Assembly (NCBI RefSeq): GCF_004362395.1
Contig: NZ_SNWE01000016.1
Coordinates: 1-64,000 of the forward strand
DNA length: 64,000 nucleotides
Direction: 5' to 3'
Origin: Salegentibacter sp. 24
GTDB lineage: Bacteria > Bacteroidota > Bacteroidia > Flavobacteriales > Flavobacteriaceae
The position numbers were made by a program, and so were the translations under genes. Within the stretch, counting starts at the first letter, position 1, and every line of letters begins with the position of its first letter. Below are positions 8,302-17,254 of this stretch, piece by piece. Below the pieces are notes generated by a model, which saw only the letters and a list, made by a program, of their open reading frames with translations, was not told the DNA's origin and searched no databases.

Positions 8302-9063
8302 TTGGAAGTAATATTTTTAGGCACTGGCACCTCACAGGGAATTCCCATTATTGGTAGCAAACACCCGGTTTGTCTAAGTGAAAATCCTAAAGACAAACGC
8401 CTGCGTGTGTCGGTTTTGGTAAAGTGGGAGGGCTATAACATTCTTATAGATTGCGGGCCTGATTTCAGGATGCAAATGCTTGCCAATCCGGTAGAAAGCC
8501 TGGATGCCATTCTATATACTCACGAGCACAATGACCATACCGCGGGTTTAGATGATATTAGACCTTTTTTCTTCCGGCAGGGAGATATCCCAATTTTTGC
8601 CCATAAACGTGTTTTAGAATCTTTACGAAAACGTTTCGAATATATTTTCACGTCAACCAATAAATATCCGGGGGCACCGGGTGTAATTGAACACGAAATT
8701 GTAAACGAGGCATTTTATTTTAAGGATTTAAAAATTACGCCTATAGATTTTAAACACAACCGATTGCAGGTTTTTGGATTCAGACTTAAAGATTTCGCCT
8801 ACCTCACCGATCTTAAATCTATTGAAGAAAAGGAGGTACAAAAGCTTGATGGTGTAAAAGTTCTGGTAATTACTGCTTTAAGAATTGAGCCCCATCATTC
8901 TCATTTAAACCTGGAAGAAGCTTTAGAATTTATTGCCAGGGTTAAGCCAGAGAAAGCATATTTAACCCATATAAGTCATTTGCTCGGCTTTCACGATGAA
9001 GTGCAGCAGAAACTCCCGGAAAATGTATATGTTGCATATGATAACCTAAAAATCCACATTTAA
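8302..9063 (+). CDS. PhnP-like MBL-fold metallo-hydrolase
   Basis: A 253-residue metallo-beta-lactamase-fold hydrolase that starts at TTG. The first strand is IFLGTGTSQGIPIIG, and the metal motif is THEHNDHTAGLDD (HxHxDH), with further ligands expected in FAYLTD and LTHISH. The order and length resemble PhnP, the phosphodiesterase acting on cyclic ribose phosphate, but there are no other phosphonate genes here, so the substrate is unknown. It is followed two bases after its stop by a membrane-anchored protein gene and probably shares a transcript with it. It is cytoplasmic: no signal peptide. Confidence 0.88.
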   Translation: MEVIFLGTGTSQGIPIIGSKHPVCLSENPKDKRLRVSVLVKWEGYNILIDCGPDFRMQMLANPVESLDAILYTHEHNDHTAGLDDIRPFFFRQGDIPIFAHKRVLESLRKRFEYIFTSTNKYPGAPGVIEHEIVNEAFYFKDLKITPIDFKHNRLQVFGFRLKDFAYLTDLKSIEEKEVQKLDGVKVLVITALRIEPHHSHLNLEEALEFIARVKPEKAYLTHISHLLGFHDEVQQKLPENVYVAYDNLKIHI

Positions 9064-9064
9064 A

Positions 9065-9562
9065 ATGAGTAAAAATTTATTGCTTTACCTGTTTATTTTT
9101 TCTCTATTGTTTACCATTTTTATTTATGTGAATGATAAAAAAATTCTTGATTCCAGGGATGCCGATATTCAGGCTTTGAGAGAAGAAGTCCAAAACCTGG
9201 AACTAAAAAACGATTCTATAGCCTTACTTAACAAGAATTCCGATTATTTTACTTTGTTAGATAATGGAGACGCGATGAGCTATTTTGAAGACAGAGGTAT
9301 TGAAGCCGTAACTGTTTCTGAAGCTATTGAAAACGAGTTAATAGGGCACAATGAGGTGAATACCGATAATTCGTATGTACCATTTGCGGGAATGGATGGC
9401 AATATGCACATCAATAAAATCAAGATATTAAACCATAAATGGATAATTGCCGATTTTACAGATGGAACTTACTGGGGTGAGGTCTTTTTCACCTATTCAA
9501 TAGATGAGGAAGGTAAACTCGATCTTAAGGCGGAAAAATCCTTTCTTTATCCGTCGAATTAA
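9065..9562 (+). CDS. Membrane-anchored protein of unknown function
   Basis: A 165-residue protein with an N-terminal transmembrane helix (residues about 4-22, LLLYLFIFSLLFTIFIYV), a short coiled-coil-like stretch (about 28-55, rich in Glu, Leu and Asp) and a soluble C-terminal domain of about 100 residues containing HKWIIADFTDGTYWGEVFF. The soluble part should face the periplasm. I do not recognise the family. The gene follows the metallo-hydrolase by one base and ends convergently with the esterase gene, the two stop codons sharing TTAA (9559-9562), so transcription from both sides meets here. Confidence 0.82.
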   Translation: MSKNLLLYLFIFSLLFTIFIYVNDKKILDSRDADIQALREEVQNLELKNDSIALLNKNSDYFTLLDNGDAMSYFEDRGIEAVTVSEAIENELIGHNEVNTDNSYVPFAGMDGNMHINKIKILNHKWIIADFTDGTYWGEVFFTYSIDEEGKLDLKAEKSFLYPSN

Positions 9563-10218
9563 ATTCGGGTTTTAAGCCATTCACGTAATTCGAAAAAATT
9601 CTGCGGAGCCACGCCGTGACCTACCGGAAATTCGGAATAGCTGTTTTCAATGTTAAGTTCATCCAATACAGGTTTGGTCTTTCTCGCCCATTCTACTGGA
9701 ATTACCTGGTCAGCAGAACCGTGAGAACAGTAAAATGATAAGTTTGAAAAATCGTTTTTCTCAAATCCTGTTTTTAATATCCCCTTATTTATATAACCGC
9801 TAAGGGCTATAACATTTTTGACTTTTTCAGGGTAGGAGAGTGCAACCGCATAGCTTAAAATACTGCCCTGGCTAAAACCTAGAAGAGTAACGTTTTCAGC
9901 ATCCAGATTGTAGGCCTCAATGGCTTGATCAATAAACTTTGAAATTAGCTCCCTGGATTCTTTAGCCTGATGGTCGTCACTAAATTTCCCATCCTGGTTA
10001 TCCCAGTGAATTTCATACCATGCATTTCCATAAGGCTGCATTGCCAAAGGCGCTCTTACCGAAATAATAAATAATTCATCTGGTAATTCTTCAGCAAAAG
10101 AGAAAAGATCACTCTCATCGCTTCCATATCCGTGAAGCATAAGGAGTAATGGTGACTTTTTTGTCTGTTTTTTCGGTTTTCTTATAAGATATTCCAGTGA
10201 AAGTGCTTTGGTATCCAT
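9559..10218 (-). CDS. Alpha/beta hydrolase, carboxylesterase/phospholipase type
   Basis: A 219-residue serine hydrolase of the carboxylesterase/lysophospholipase family. The oxyanion strand is LMLHGYGSDESDL, the nucleophile elbow is LLGFSQGSI (Ser in GFSQG), and the Asp and His of the triad lie in GSADQVIPVEW and FPVGHGVAPQ. There is no signal peptide, so it probably acts in the cytoplasm on short acyl esters; the natural substrate is not known. It is the last gene of the BatA - pseudo-dihydroorotase - Tic20-like - esterase run, with no bases between it and the preceding gene. Confidence 0.9.
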   Translation of the reverse strand: MDTKALSLEYLIRKPKKQTKKSPLLLMLHGYGSDESDLFSFAEELPDELFIISVRAPLAMQPYGNAWYEIHWDNQDGKFSDDHQAKESRELISKFIDQAIEAYNLDAENVTLLGFSQGSILSYAVALSYPEKVKNVIALSGYINKGILKTGFEKNDFSNLSFYCSHGSADQVIPVEWARKTKPVLDELNIENSYSEFPVGHGVAPQNFFELREWLKTRI

Positions 10219-10545
10219 CTATTGTATTGTACTAAACCATTTTTGAAAATATGTGCCCATAATAGGCACTTCTTTTTGTTCGCCCTGTATTGCTGTTACC
10301 AGGCCGTATATTCCTAATACTGCTATAAAGACATAAAAGGCGGATGTAATTAACCAGCTGTCAAACAGACCGACCAAAACTCCAAGAACGTAAAAAGTTA
10401 CATGAATACCAAATGCCTGTCTAATATGAAATGAAGCAAACGGATTTTTATGTTCATTATTCATAAAATAGGCGATAATAGTGCCAATTATGGTAAGATA
10501 GGCAACAATAGCAGGTGTTTTTCCTTCTTCGGCTACAGTTTTCAT
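10219..10545 (-). CDS. Tic20-like / DUF4870 small membrane protein
   Basis: A 108-residue integral membrane protein with three to four hydrophobic helices (about 12-30, 45-60, 62-85). The motif NPFASFHIRQAFGIH between helices is typical of the DUF4870/Tic20-like family, often labelled import component protein in flavobacterial genomes. A real protein-import role is unproven in bacteria. It is sandwiched between the pseudo-dihydroorotase and esterase genes (32-base gap upstream, none downstream), so it is in their operon. Confidence 0.82.
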   Translation of the reverse strand: MKTVAEEGKTPAIVAYLTIIGTIIAYFMNNEHKNPFASFHIRQAFGIHVTFYVLGVLVGLFDSWLITSAFYVFIAVLGIYGLVTAIQGEQKEVPIMGTYFQKWFSTIQ

Positions 10546-10577
10546 AAGGTGTTATTTTAATTTATAAAGGTAATAAA

Positions 10578-11840
10578 TTAAGTAAGGAAATTTAAACCGA
10601 AATCTCCTGCCTTGGTAATAATTCCCAGAGCTTTTCCTTTTAGTTGATGGCCTACAAAAATGCTATTTTTTGAAGTTGAAAAAATATTTGCCTTAGAAAA
10701 CACATAATTTTCATCCGGAATAAACAAACTCAGATCTGCAGGATTGCCCTCTTTAATTTCCCTGTCTTCAAGACCAAACCTTTGTTTTCCCCTGCATAGG
10801 ATTTCAACAACATCTTCAGTTGAAAAAAGAGTATGCAAAGCTCCAAATGCAGATTCCAGGCCGATACTTCCATACAGGGCATTGTCGAATTCCACCTTTT
10901 TATGTTCTATGTCAATCGGAGAATGATCGCTGGTAATCATATCTATAGTTCCATCTTTTACTCCTTTTAGTAGCGCTTTTATATCTTCTTTGGTTCTTAG
11001 TGGTGGCAAAACTTTAGCATTGGTGTCAAAATCATTTAAGAGCTCATCGGTAAAGATCAAGTTATGAATAGCAACGCTGCAGCTTACATCCAGACCTTTC
11101 TTTTTGGCCTGGCGGATCAAGGCCACCGATTTCTTAGTGGAAACAGTAGGAATATGCAGTTTTCCACCGGTGTACTCCAAAAGATAGAGATCTCTGGTAA
11201 TCTGTAATTCTTCGGCCAGGTTTGGGATACCTTTTAAACCCAAAGAGGTGCTGTTTTTTTCTTCATTCACCATTCCCTTGCCTGCGATTCGATCTTCCTG
11301 TGGAAAAGATTGCACTAAAGCATCAAAATTTTGGGCGTATTGGAGTGCTATTTTTAGCAAATTGGGGTTTTTTACTGCTCGTTTATAATCTCCGAAGGCT
11401 ATAGCTCCTCCTTGTTTCATATCAAAAAGTTCGGCTAAATCTACACCTTCACTTTTTATAGTTAGCGCGCCGGTTGGAAAAAGTGTTACCGGGTGATTCA
11501 TCGCTTTCGAAATTATAGAAGTAATCGCACTATTATTATCGATTACCGGGTAAGTATTTGGATTTAAAACAATGTTGGTAAATCCACTTTTAGCGGCAGT
11601 ATCCAGGCCGTTTTCTATAGTTTCACGCTCTTCAAAACCTGGTTCTCCAAAACTTACACTACTATCAAACCAGCCCCTTGAAATGTGAAGATTCTTATGG
11701 CTAAGAATTTTAGCCGCTTTAATGGTAAGATCTTTTCCAATTTTTTTTATAATCCCGTTTTCAATTAGAATATCCAGCTTTTTATTGTGGTAAGCTGTGT
11801 GCTTATCTATAATTTTAACCGATTTTACGAGTATCTTCAT
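10578..11840 (-). CDS. Dihydroorotase-like protein lacking metal ligands
   Basis: A 420-residue member of the class I dihydroorotase family (amidohydrolase barrel). Active enzymes carry DxHVHxRxPG; here residues 59-68 read DSSVSFGEPG, so both zinc His are Ser and the substrate Arg is Gly. The next metal motif, normally HICHVST, reads HIPTVST, and the late DHAPH is DHSPI. The rest of the fold is well kept, for example SGFTNIVLNPNTYPVIDN and GSIGLESAFGAL. By analogy with inactive PyrC-like partners elsewhere it may be a structural or regulatory partner of aspartate transcarbamoylase (inference). Flavobacteria usually also encode an intact dihydroorotase. Do not count this gene as pyrC without a test. 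Confidence 0.88.
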   Translation of the reverse strand: MKILVKSVKIIDKHTAYHNKKLDILIENGIIKKIGKDLTIKAAKILSHKNLHISRGWFDSSVSFGEPGFEERETIENGLDTAAKSGFTNIVLNPNTYPVIDNNSAITSIISKAMNHPVTLFPTGALTIKSEGVDLAELFDMKQGGAIAFGDYKRAVKNPNLLKIALQYAQNFDALVQSFPQEDRIAGKGMVNEEKNSTSLGLKGIPNLAEELQITRDLYLLEYTGGKLHIPTVSTKKSVALIRQAKKKGLDVSCSVAIHNLIFTDELLNDFDTNAKVLPPLRTKEDIKALLKGVKDGTIDMITSDHSPIDIEHKKVEFDNALYGSIGLESAFGALHTLFSTEDVVEILCRGKQRFGLEDREIKEGNPADLSLFIPDENYVFSKANIFSTSKNSIFVGHQLKGKALGIITKAGDFGLNFLT

Positions 11841-11893
11841 TTATTTATAATTTTAATCCTATTTGGGTTTGCCAAAATTTATAACCAGTCTGG

Positions 11894-13819
11894 TCATTTA
11901 AGATATTTCAAAAAAAGCATTTCTATGGTTAAAAATAACAATGCAAAAATAACAAAGGGTTTCCAAAGCTCGTTGCTTTGGTCATTTGCTTTTATTTCAT
12001 CAAAATAAGACGCTATATTGGGGTGTCTATTTATGGAACCTTTTTCTTCTGGGATTTTATATTCCAATTTACTTTCATTTCTGGGGGAATTAAAACTTAT
12101 GTAGCCCTGGTTTTCATTTTTATATTCCAATGTATAGTTCCCTGGGGCAATATCGAGTTTCCCCAGATTAATTTCCAGGTTATTGCCTAGTGACTCTTGC
12201 TGAGGAATTAAATCTTGAGAATCGGAAACGATATGCAAGACTTCATCCTGACCGGTACGTAGCGGAATTTTAATTTTATCTTCTTTATTTATTTCATAAT
12301 ACAGATTCGGCAATTCTAAAGCGGTAAGTCCCATATTATAAAAAACCGGTACTATTAGGGGAGAGTTTCTGAAATTAGAATTTTCAGAATTCAAAGCCGC
12401 AGAAAATAAATAAATCCCATTTTCTTCCAGTAAAAATCCTGCATTATTCTGAAAGGAAATAATCCGGTTCCCTCTGGTTACATTATAATAGGACCGGACC
12501 TTTGGATAATCAAAATTCTCGACTCGTTCTTTAAAAACTCCGGTTAATAAAGGATGATCAAAACTAAGTTCGGTGATTAAATTCTCCTGGGTTTTTAATT
12601 CTTGAAATTTTGGTGCATTAAGAAGATTTAGAAAATGGTTAAAGGAATTTAAAGAAATATTTTTAGATGGAATAATTACCAAGCCCGCTCCATTGTTTTT
12701 AAGATTTACCAGGTTTGATTCCAAAGCTCCTGAGAGCGATTCCAACTCGTTGAGAATAATTAAGTCTGCCTTATTAAGGGTGTTGAAATCAATTTGATCA
12801 ATCTCAAAAATTTTAGTATGAAACTCTGGGAGAGTAAGGATACCGGGTATAAAACTGGCATCTATATCATTGGTTATGATCACTACCTGAGCAGGTTTAA
12901 GTTTATTGATGCTAAAAAATAAGGAGTTATCGTATGTTAAAGAAGCATCTTCAATGCTTATAATACCGGTAGAAATTTCTTCAGCATTAATTTTAAAACT
13001 GGTTTCTGCATGCAGATTATCTCGGAAGCTTACAGCAGTTTTGGCTATAAGTTCTTGGTTATTATAGACTGAAATACTTACCGGTTCTAGAATCTTTGAA
13101 GTACTGCTAAGTAAAACCTCTAAATTAATGTCATTGGCTTCCCGATTACTTATACCCATCGAATCTATACTGATATTTTGAGTGTTTTCAGGAATATACG
13201 GTATGAAATGGTAGTTGATTTTTGGGGTGCCAGTCAATTTTTCTAGCTTAAGGTTTTTCTGAAAATCTGAAATTAAAATGAAATCTATTTCTCCTTCAGT
13301 ATCCTCTAAAAGTTGTTCTGCCTTTAGTTTCAAAGTATTAAAATCTAATGAACTTTCAGCAAAATTAAGATCTTGAAGTTCCTTAGTTAATTCCTCTGCA
13401 GAGTAACCCCGAAACTCTTTATCATGAGTTAAAAGATTTATTTCTTCCTTCCCCGGCAGGCTTTCTAGTAACTCCTGAGTGGCTGTGGCCAAAAGTTCAC
13501 CCTTTGCACCAGTGGCCTGCATGCTATAGGAATTATCTAAAAAGATCACCTTAGGGTTTGATACTTTTTCAGGATTTTCGGCCGGAAAATAGGGCTGGGC
13601 AAACGCGAGAATTAATGCTATTAACATTAGCATCCTGCTGGCAAGAACCAGCCATTTTTTTAACTGTGAGCTTTTTCTGGTTTGCCGAATAACTTTTTTT
13701 AGAAATTTCACATTTGTGAAATCTTCTTTTTGAAATCGACGTAATTGAAATAAATGAACAGCCAGTGGTATGAGTAGTAAAAACAGGGCATAAAGTAATT
13801 CCGGCTGTTTAAATTCCAT
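11894..13819 (-). CDS. BatA / VWA domain membrane protein
   Basis: A 641-residue inner-membrane protein. The start MEFKQPELLYALFLLLIPL with LFQLRRFQKEDFTNVKFLKK is the N-terminal BatA (aerotolerance regulator) domain, with two transmembrane helices (about 8-24 and 58-74). A von Willebrand A-like domain follows; its MIDAS start is VIFLDNSYSMQATG. A long periplasmic beta-rich part leads to a C-terminal helix FVIFALLFLTIEMLFL. Such proteins are found with MoxR ATPases in Bat operons, but no moxR or other bat gene is here. It is the first gene of the operon that continues into the pseudo-dihydroorotase, 53 bases on. Confidence 0.9.
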   Translation of the reverse strand: MEFKQPELLYALFLLLIPLAVHLFQLRRFQKEDFTNVKFLKKVIRQTRKSSQLKKWLVLASRMLMLIALILAFAQPYFPAENPEKVSNPKVIFLDNSYSMQATGAKGELLATATQELLESLPGKEEINLLTHDKEFRGYSAEELTKELQDLNFAESSLDFNTLKLKAEQLLEDTEGEIDFILISDFQKNLKLEKLTGTPKINYHFIPYIPENTQNISIDSMGISNREANDINLEVLLSSTSKILEPVSISVYNNQELIAKTAVSFRDNLHAETSFKINAEEISTGIISIEDASLTYDNSLFFSINKLKPAQVVIITNDIDASFIPGILTLPEFHTKIFEIDQIDFNTLNKADLIILNELESLSGALESNLVNLKNNGAGLVIIPSKNISLNSFNHFLNLLNAPKFQELKTQENLITELSFDHPLLTGVFKERVENFDYPKVRSYYNVTRGNRIISFQNNAGFLLEENGIYLFSAALNSENSNFRNSPLIVPVFYNMGLTALELPNLYYEINKEDKIKIPLRTGQDEVLHIVSDSQDLIPQQESLGNNLEINLGKLDIAPGNYTLEYKNENQGYISFNSPRNESKLEYKIPEEKGSINRHPNIASYFDEIKANDQSNELWKPFVIFALLFLTIEMLFLKYLK

Positions 13820-13838
13820 AAAGCTTTCAAAAGTTTTT

Positions 13839-13846
13839 CAAATATA
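13839..13846 (-). promoter_or_regulatory. -7 box for the BatA operon
   Basis: Minus-strand TATATTTG matches TAnnTTTG 19 bases before the BatA ATG. No convincing -33 element is visible; it lies in the 43-base gap after the kinase gene. Confidence 0.4.
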
Positions 13847-13862
13847 TGAAATGGAATTTAAG

Positions 13863-15065
13863 CTAGGGTCGTTTAATTTTGAATTTAAAAGTACTGCCTT
13901 TTCCCTTTTCTGAAATAACATCAATGGAACCCTGCATTTGATCTATGTGTTTTTTTACCGTAGCAAGTCCAATGCCGCTGCCGGGATTCCCCTCCCTATC
14001 CTTAGCATCTAGAGTGGAGAAGAGTTGAAAGATCTTCCCGGTATCATTAGTATTCATCCCATTCCCATTATCACTTACAGAAAAGCAATAATAAGTTTCT
14101 GTGGTCTTAAAGCTAATATCAACTTTCCGAACGTCCTTATTGTTATATTTTAAAGCATTACTGATTAAGTTCATAAAAACCTGGCTAAGCGCAGCTTTAT
14201 TTACATTTTTTAGATGACCATAGTCCGGATAAGTGATCTGTACATTTTCATCCAACGAATATAAATCGGTAATCTTTTTTAATAATGCCGGCAGGTGAAC
14301 ATCCTCAAAATCTTTTTCAAGAATATGATCACTGCGGTAAAAACTTAGGATTCCGTCTACATAATTTCGAAGTGAATAGGAAGACTCTACTAAAAAATCC
14401 AGATACTGCCTGCTTTGTTCGTCTAGTTTTTCTTTGTTTTCATCCTTGAGCAATTCAGTTAAGGAAATAATGTTCGCCAAGGGCGATTTAATATCATGTG
14501 AGACCAGGCTCGCAAATTTTTCCAGGTCTTTGTATTTTTGCTTTAATTTTCGTTGAACGTGTTGCAGTTTAGTTCTTTGTTTCCGAGATTCAAATAGATT
14601 AAGACTCTGGTTTGCCAAAGCGAGCAGTGCTTTTTTCTGCTCTTCGTCTAAATTTCTGATTTGGGTGTCAAAAATGCAAAAAACTGCTATGGCGTGACCT
14701 TGCGGGTTTAATAATGGTACACCAGCATAGAAATGAAACTCACGATCGTAGATTTCTTTTGCATTCCTAAAGAACTCGGAATGGTCTCTGGAATTAATGA
14801 TAAAGATTTTCTCATCGGCATAAATAGTACGTTCGCAAAAGGAATTCTCACGCGGAATTTCCTCTAACTGGGCTCCGTAAACGGATTTATACCAAATATC
14901 ATTTTTTCCTATAATACTAATGGTGGCTATAGGAGTTTGGCAAATTTTTGCAGCTAAAAAAGTGAGTTGATCGTAATCTTTATCCTCACCCGATTTGAAA
15001 ATAGCATATTCGGCCAGTGCTGCCCTACGTAGTTTTTCGTTTGAAGAAACATATCCTTGTTGCAT
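13863..15065 (-). CDS. GAF-domain sensor histidine kinase
   Basis: A 400-residue soluble kinase with no membrane segment. Residues about 20-160 form a GAF domain (FCERTIYADEKI, HFYAGVPLLNPQGHAIAVFC), then a short coiled linker, HisKA with LVSHDIKSPLAN (phospho-His190) and a HATPase domain with NLISNALKYN (N box), DNGNGMN (G1) and GSGIGLATVKKH (G2). The signal sensed by the GAF is unknown. It is a paralogue of the next kinase upstream (same architecture and many shared blocks) and lies 143 bases after it. No response regulator is near either gene, so the partner is elsewhere. Confidence 0.93.
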   Translation of the reverse strand: MQQGYVSSNEKLRRAALAEYAIFKSGEDKDYDQLTFLAAKICQTPIATISIIGKNDIWYKSVYGAQLEEIPRENSFCERTIYADEKIFIINSRDHSEFFRNAKEIYDREFHFYAGVPLLNPQGHAIAVFCIFDTQIRNLDEEQKKALLALANQSLNLFESRKQRTKLQHVQRKLKQKYKDLEKFASLVSHDIKSPLANIISLTELLKDENKEKLDEQSRQYLDFLVESSYSLRNYVDGILSFYRSDHILEKDFEDVHLPALLKKITDLYSLDENVQITYPDYGHLKNVNKAALSQVFMNLISNALKYNNKDVRKVDISFKTTETYYCFSVSDNGNGMNTNDTGKIFQLFSTLDAKDREGNPGSGIGLATVKKHIDQMQGSIDVISEKGKGSTFKFKIKRP

Positions 15066-15208
15066 TTTATCTGCTATTTTCTACTTACCGGGCGAGACTT
15101 TCCATCTGGATAAAGCGGTGAAACTTTCCAGTTTTTAATCATTTAAGATTACCTCCTCACTGGTTATTATAAGTTAATAAAAATTCTGGAATTATCCATA
15201 AAAAGCAG

Positions 15209-16426
15209 CTAGGATTGAGGTTTTATTCTTATCGAAAAATTAAAACACGTGCCTTTGCCCAATTTGGAATCTACTTTTAGATTTCCTCCCAAATTACCAA
15301 CTAGTCTTTTAACAGTAGAAAGGCCGATGCCATTACCTTTATTTCCGGAACGATCAGTTTTAGCTACAGTAGTAAATATTTTGAAAATATCGTCCTCTTT
15401 TTCCTTGGGAATCCCTATACCGTTGTCTTTAATACTGAAATAGTAAAAATCAGGATTATGAGAGCATTCAATATCGATGATAATTTTTGGTTTATCATTG
15501 TATTTTAGACTGTTTCCCAATAAATTTAAAAATATCTGCTCCAATGCGGCACGGTTAGAGCTAATAATTGTATTCTCTTCAGGAAGATTAATGATGCAAT
15601 CTTCAGTAATATTAAAAAGATCTATGATTTCTTCTAATAATTGATGAACGTCAAATTCTTCATTAGTAGATGCAGCAATTTTATCACTTTCATAATGGTC
15701 CAAAATTCCATTGATATAACCACTAAGTCTTAATCCAGCTTGTTTTAAGTTTTTTAAATACTCCAATCCTTCTTCCCCCAGTTTTCCCCCAAACTTTGCT
15801 TTGAGTATATCTGCTGTGATAATCATATTTGCCAGTGGCATTTTCATATCGTGGGAAACCACCCCTGCAAAATCTTTAAGCAAGGTATTATGTTCGTTTA
15901 GCTCTTTTTTAATATTTTCTAAATAATCATTCTTACGTTTCAATTCGAGAAGAATCTCTACCTGCTTGGCTAAAGACCTTAAAGCCTTTTTCTGTGCAAC
16001 GTCTAATTTGTTTGGTTGAGAATCTATCACACAAAGCGTTCCTAAAACCATTTGATTGTGATCCTTAAGAGGCATTCCTGCGTAATAAATTATAGGGTCC
16101 TTTTCAGCTGTTACAAAAGGATTATCATGGAAACGAACGTCTAACCTAGTGTCCTCAATTTCCATTAATTTTTCGGGCTCTAATATCGCGTGGCTGCAAA
16201 AAGAAAGATCTCGATCTGAAGAGCAGAGCTTTGTGCCAAATTTTGATTTAAACCATTGCTCCTTTTCACCAACCAGGGAAATTAATGCTATGGGTGTCTT
16301 ACAGATAAAGGAAGCCAGCTGAGTGATATTATCGAATTCTTCTTCAGAAGGGGAGTACAAAATATTGGCATCCTGAAGCGCTTTCAGTCGTTGGCTTTCG
16401 TTATCTGGAATCGCTGGATGTAACAT
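15209..16426 (-). CDS. GAF-domain sensor histidine kinase (paralogue)
   Basis: A 405-residue soluble kinase with the same layout as the neighbouring paralogue: GAF (about 20-165, with FCSHAILEPEKL and IYYAGMPLKDHNQMVLGTLC), HisKA with VVSHDMKMPLANM (phospho-His192), and HATPase with NLLGNSLKYN, DNGIGIPKEKE and GNGIGLSTVKRLV. The Cys in FCSHA and in GTLCVID is also typical of GAF kinases of this class. The two genes probably arose by tandem duplication. The GAF ligand and cognate regulator are unknown. The gene has its own upstream -7 box. Confidence 0.93.
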   Translation of the reverse strand: MLHPAIPDNESQRLKALQDANILYSPSEEEFDNITQLASFICKTPIALISLVGEKEQWFKSKFGTKLCSSDRDLSFCSHAILEPEKLMEIEDTRLDVRFHDNPFVTAEKDPIIYYAGMPLKDHNQMVLGTLCVIDSQPNKLDVAQKKALRSLAKQVEILLELKRKNDYLENIKKELNEHNTLLKDFAGVVSHDMKMPLANMIITADILKAKFGGKLGEEGLEYLKNLKQAGLRLSGYINGILDHYESDKIAASTNEEFDVHQLLEEIIDLFNITEDCIINLPEENTIISSNRAALEQIFLNLLGNSLKYNDKPKIIIDIECSHNPDFYYFSIKDNGIGIPKEKEDDIFKIFTTVAKTDRSGNKGNGIGLSTVKRLVGNLGGNLKVDSKLGKGTCFNFSIRIKPQS

Positions 16427-16445
16427 AGGATAAATTGAATTTAAT

Positions 16446-16462
16446 CAAATTTAACAAAATTA
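16446..16462 (-). promoter_or_regulatory. Overlapping -7 boxes for the second GAF kinase
   Basis: Minus-strand TAAATTTG (16446-16453) and TAATTTTG (16455-16462) both match TAnnTTTG, 20-29 bases before the ATG. No clear -33 was found, so which box is used is uncertain. Confidence 0.4.
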
Positions 16463-16484
16463 AACATAACTTGTTAAATTTATC

Positions 16485-17249
16485 CTAATATTTTTCAAAC
16501 ACTCCTAGGCCAAATAAAGCAAAATCATATTTAACGGGATCTGCCGGATCCAGCTTCCTAAGGGCAGTATCCAATTCAACTAAAGCCTTGGCATCATTAG
16601 CTTTTCGTTTTAACAAGTTTAATTTTCTAGCCACATTCCCCGAATGCACATCTAAAGGACAACTTAATTGAGCGGAATGTAATTTTTTCCATATTCCAAA
16701 ATCAACACCCGACTGGTCTTTCCTTACCATCCATCTCAGGTACATGTTTATTCGCTTGGCAGCAGAATTTTTCAAGGGATCGCTGACGTGCTTTTGTGTT
16801 CGCAGTGAATGTGGGATTTCAAAAAATATTTTTTTGAATTTATGAATGGAGAGTTGAAGTGAATCTTTTTCAGCGTTTTTAGTAAAAACGGTTTCCAGCC
16901 CCTCATGGTTTTTGTAAATATTTTTTAAGGCTTTAATAAAATAAAGTAAATCAGCTTCGTTGAAAGTGCGGTGTACAAATCCGGTGAGATTTTCTAAATC
17001 ACTTTGCGAGTGATTCAAAACAAAGTCGTATGGACTGCGATCCAGCATATCCATTAAAAGATTAGCGTTTTTAAGAATACTTTTTCGATTTCCCCAGGAG
17101 ATGGTGGCAGTAAGAAAACCTGAGATTTCAATATCTTCTTTTTGATTGAAATGGTGAGGAATTTGTATGGGATCTGATTCTATGAATTCTGGAGTATTAT
17201 ACTGCTCCGCTTTAAAATCGAGAAATGATTTGAGTTCACTTTTGTTCAA
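16485..17249 (-). CDS. TIGR02757 (DUF2400) family protein
   Basis: A 254-residue protein of the conserved TIGR02757 family, found in Bacteroidota and some spirochaetes. Recognisable parts are FLTATISWGNRKSILKN, GFVHRTFNEADLLYF, and the C-terminal INMYLRWMVRKD followed by PLDVHSGNVARKLNLL. The late helices resemble helix-hairpin-helix DNA glycosylases of the endonuclease III type, although no iron-sulphur cysteines are seen; a DNA-binding role is an inference. The gene follows the ABC ATPase gene by five bases and is almost surely cotranscribed with it. Confidence 0.9.
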   Translation of the reverse strand: MNKSELKSFLDFKAEQYNTPEFIESDPIQIPHHFNQKEDIEISGFLTATISWGNRKSILKNANLLMDMLDRSPYDFVLNHSQSDLENLTGFVHRTFNEADLLYFIKALKNIYKNHEGLETVFTKNAEKDSLQLSIHKFKKIFFEIPHSLRTQKHVSDPLKNSAAKRINMYLRWMVRKDQSGVDFGIWKKLHSAQLSCPLDVHSGNVARKLNLLKRKANDAKALVELDTALRKLDPADPVKYDFALFGLGVFEKY

Positions 17250-17254
17250 ACTGA

